From Gemmatimonadota bacterium (GTDB lineage: Bacteria > Gemmatimonadota > Gemmatimonadetes > Gemmatimonadales > Gemmatimonadaceae): a DNA stretch of 8,169 nt. The notes under the pieces are model-generated. The model did not search any database, was not told the origin of the DNA, and was given only the letters and a program-made list of their open reading frames with translations. Positions 6,850 to 8,169 of the stretch are shown here, piece after piece (positions within the stretch are counted from its first letter, which is position 1; every line of letters starts with the position of its first letter). The position numbers were made by a program, and so were the translations under genes. Location: contig CANJOX010000139.1 in assembly GCA_947475795.1 (NCBI GenBank), forward strand, positions 1-8,169, written 5' to 3'.

Positions 6850-6878
6850 ACGCTAGATGCCCCTGCGATTCCGCACAA
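6850..6878 (-). promoter_or_regulatory. candidate leaderless promoter of the methyltransferase gene
   Basis: On the minus strand TTGTGC (6878-6873) and TAGCGT (6855-6850) are separated by exactly 17 bases. TAGCGT stands six bases before ATG 6843, so transcription would begin at or next to the start codon. No Shine-Dalgarno is present, in agreement with a leaderless mRNA. The -35 match to TTGACA is only the first three bases; the call rests on spacing and the TANNNT pattern. Confidence 0.4.
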
Positions 6879-6916
6879 GTCGCGCGCCCCCGCCGCCGGG
6901 GGGCGGACTGCGCGAC
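6879..6916. repeat. nested GC-rich inverted repeat in the divergent methyltransferase/BLUF spacer
   Basis: Outer arms GTCGCGC (6879-6885) and GCGCGAC (6910-6916) are perfect complements. Inside them CCCCCG (6887-6892) and CGGGGG (6897-6902) form a second stem with loop CCGC. The structure lies directly upstream of the methyltransferase -35 candidate and 28 bases before the BLUF start. It is well placed to be an operator for divergent genes or a leader hairpin of the BLUF mRNA. GC-rich composition raises the chance of a random occurrence. Confidence 0.35.
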
Positions 6917-6935
6917 CGCCATCGACGTGTGCTCC

Positions 6936-6942
6936 GGAGGAG
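6936..6942 (+). promoter_or_regulatory. strong Shine-Dalgarno deciding a TTG start for BLUF
   Basis: GGAGGAG lies just before TTG 6945; the first GGAG is five bases from it. No ATG is available near the domain start, and the next upstream in-frame candidate, GTG at 6927, lies before the Shine-Dalgarno and has none of its own. Confidence 0.65.
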
Positions 6943-6944
6943 CC

Positions 6945-7382
6945 TTGCATACCATCCGTCTGATCTATGCCAGCGAAGCCATCGACGGGCTGCGCTACGC
7001 CGACTTCGTGTCCCTCATGGCCCGCGCCGAGGCGTCCAACAACGAGCAGGCCATCACGGGTATGCTCTGCTACGGATCCGGACAGTTCCTGCAGGCGCTG
7101 GAAGGCGAGCGGTCCGCGGTGAACAAGCTGTACCACGAAATTGCCATCGATCCACGCCATACCCGCTGCCAGATCCTGCTGGTCGACGAGATCTCCACCC
7201 GTGACTTTCCGGAGTGGTCCATGAAGATCATCGACTGGAGCGACGCCGTGACGGCCCCGCGTAAGACGCTGCTGCTCAAGCACTCGGGATCGAGCCAGTT
7301 CGACCCGAGCCGCATGAGCGGCATCCAGGCCGCCACGTTTCTGCGCGACCTGGCGGCGATGGAGCGCCTGCTGCTCGAATAG
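6945..7382 (+). CDS. short BLUF-domain blue-light photoreceptor, 145 aa
   Basis: The protein is a single BLUF (sensor of blue light using FAD) domain with a short C-terminal helical extension, like PixD or BlrB in size. Starting at TTG 6945 it reads MHTIRLIYASEA, and the photochemical residues are all present: Tyr8 (AppA Tyr21), Asn32 (Asn45), Gln50 in QFLQALEG (AppA Gln63), and Trp91 and Met93 in FPEWSMK (AppA Trp104, Met106). ITGML (37-41) and the DPRHTRC turn (69-75) are family landmarks. Residues 95-145 form the tail without an output domain such as EAL or GGDEF, so it must signal through a partner protein or oligomer change. It is the only plus-strand gene, divergent from the methyltransferase and convergent, nine bases apart, with the mutase large-subunit gene. 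Longer starts upstream would add a sequence with no BLUF similarity. It probably acts as a soluble cytoplasmic sensor; the partner is unknown. Confidence 0.93.
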   Translation: MHTIRLIYASEAIDGLRYADFVSLMARAEASNNEQAITGMLCYGSGQFLQALEGERSAVNKLYHEIAIDPRHTRCQILLVDEISTRDFPEWSMKIIDWSDAVTAPRKTLLLKHSGSSQFDPSRMSGIQAATFLRDLAAMERLLLE

Positions 7383-7383
7383 C

Positions 7384-7410
7384 GGACCGGTCTAGAAGAA
7401 CACCGGTTCC
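7384..7410. terminator. weak bidirectional hairpin between convergent BLUF and mutase genes
   Basis: GGACCGGT (7384-7391) pairs with ACCGGTTCC (7402-7410) apart from one bulged base, around a ten-base loop holding the mutase stop codon. It spans the nine-base gap between the two convergent stop codons, where a bidirectional terminator would be expected. There is no T-tract on either side and it overlaps the last mutase codons, so the call is tentative. Confidence 0.3.
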
Positions 7411-8169
7411 CGATACGCGCCGAACACGTCTTCCAGTGCGGCGCGTATTTCGTACAAGGTGCAATAGGCGCGCGCGCAGTCGAGGATGCGGGGCACCACG
7501 TTTTCGGTGCCCCGTGCTGCATTCCGGAGGGCATCGAGGCGCTCCGTCACGACCGCGTTGTCCCGCGAGGCGCGCAGCGCCGCCAGCCGCTCGCGCTGCT
7601 CCGTCTCGGCGTACGCACCGATCCGCAGAATCGGAATGGTGAGCTCGGGCTCGTCAGTGACAAACTCATTGACACCGACGACGAGCTTGCGTCGCTGCTC
7701 GATCTCCCACTGCTGACGCGCGGCGCTCTCGGCGATCTTCTTCTGGAACCAGCCTTCCTCGAGGCCCTTCACCACCCCGCCGAATTCGTCGATCTGCGCG
7801 AACAGCGCTTCGGCCTCCCGCTCCATCTGATCGGTCAGGGCCTCCACGTAGTACGAACCGCCGAGCGGGTCCATCACGTTCGGCACACCGGTTTCGTACG
7901 CCAGGATCTGCTGCGTACGCAACGCGACCTGCACCGCTTCCTCAGTCGGCAGCGACAGCGTCTCGTCCATGGAATTGGTGTGGAGCGACTGCGTGCCACC
8001 CAGCACGGCCGCCAGCGCCTGATAGGCCACGCGGACGACGTTGTTGGTGGGCTGCTGCGCGGTCAGCGTGACACCGGCCGTCTGCGAATGGAAGCGCATC
8101 ATCCATGAGCGCGGATTCTTCGCACCGAACCGCTCCTTGAGATGGCGCGCCCAGATGCGACGCGCGGCG
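7392..8169 (-). CDS. methylmalonyl-CoA-mutase-type large subunit (acyl-CoA mutase), C-terminal part, 5' end outside window
   Basis: 258 codons are visible, open to the right edge and ending in TAG at 7394-7392. Landmarks of the catalytic barrel chain are RFGAKNPRSWMMRFHSQTAG, TAQQPTNN, VLGGTQSLHTNSMDETL, NVMDPLGGSYYVE and the C-terminal linker-type region with IGAYAETEQRERLAALR. The chain stops at YREPVFF without a B12-binding domain, so it needs a separate small subunit, almost certainly the 137-residue protein at 5598-6011. The enzyme is adenosylcobalamin-dependent and rearranges acyl-CoA carbon skeletons. The residues that separate methylmalonyl-CoA from isobutyryl-CoA or other mutases lie in the missing N-terminal part, so I do not assign a substrate. 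It faces the BLUF gene tail to tail, nine bases between stops. Confidence 0.93.
   Translation of the reverse strand, partial: AARRIWARHLKERFGAKNPRSWMMRFHSQTAGVTLTAQQPTNNVVRVAYQALAAVLGGTQSLHTNSMDETLSLPTEEAVQVALRTQQILAYETGVPNVMDPLGGSYYVEALTDQMEREAEALFAQIDEFGGVVKGLEEGWFQKKIAESAARQQWEIEQRRKLVVGVNEFVTDEPELTIPILRIGAYAETEQRERLAALRASRDNAVVTERLDALRNAARGTENVVPRILDCARAYCTLYEIRAALEDVFGAYREPVFF

Noticed and set aside
6813..6944. N-terminal extension of BLUF to 6813
   Set aside because: The added 44 residues show no BLUF similarity, overlap the methyltransferase start and promoter, and lie before the GGAGGAG ribosome site that matches TTG 6945.
1..8169. Mobile element, CRISPR, toxin-antitoxin or phage-defence system
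   Set aside because: No transposase, integrase, direct-repeat array, small toxin pair or nuclease/helicase motif is visible. All recognised genes are metabolic, RNA-modification-like or sensory.

Overview
The window is GC-rich, gene-dense bacterial chromosome made of central metabolism and RNA-modification-type genes. I see no mobile element, phage gene, CRISPR array, tRNA or rRNA. Three traits fit a member of Gemmatimonadota or a similar GC-rich soil or water lineage: tight GC-rich coding, a methylmalonyl-CoA mutase split into large and small B12-binding proteins, and an AtuA/acyl-CoA carboxylase pairing. That placement is an inference from gene style, not proof.

Layout from right to left, in the direction of transcription of most genes. 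At 7392-8169 (-) is the C-terminal part of a large subunit of a methylmalonyl-CoA mutase-type enzyme, cut by the window edge. Facing it, with 9 bases between stop codons, is a short BLUF blue-light flavin photoreceptor on the + strand (6945-7382). Divergent from BLUF is a class I SAM-dependent methyltransferase (6088-6843, -). A 76-base spacer with a strong inverted repeat follows. Then comes a packed five-gene cluster on the - strand: the small B12-binding mutase subunit (5598-6011), an acyl-CoA carboxylase carboxyltransferase subunit (3967-5601), an AtuA/DUF1446 protein (2597-3967), an AtuA-like small-domain protein (2238-2591) and a 50-residue two-helix membrane protein (2089-2241). Its junctions are GTGA, TGATG, a 5-base gap and ATGA. 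After a hairpin comes a long U32-family protein with a DUF3656-type C-terminal half (1-2009, -), which runs off the left edge.

How the genes may work together: a carboxylase that makes a methylmalonyl-CoA-like product and a B12 mutase that isomerises it are the core of propionyl-CoA and branched-chain/odd-chain catabolism to succinyl-CoA. AtuA-type proteins are known beside geranyl-CoA/methylcrotonyl-CoA-type carboxylases in acyclic terpene and leucine breakdown, so the true acyl-CoA substrate is open. The biotin carboxylase/BCCP partner and the epimerase are not in the window. The most eye-catching oddity is the BLUF light sensor inserted, in opposite orientation, between the two halves of the mutase. 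A second is a pair of candidate leaderless promoters (TANNNT, six bases, ATG) in front of the methyltransferase and the U32 gene.
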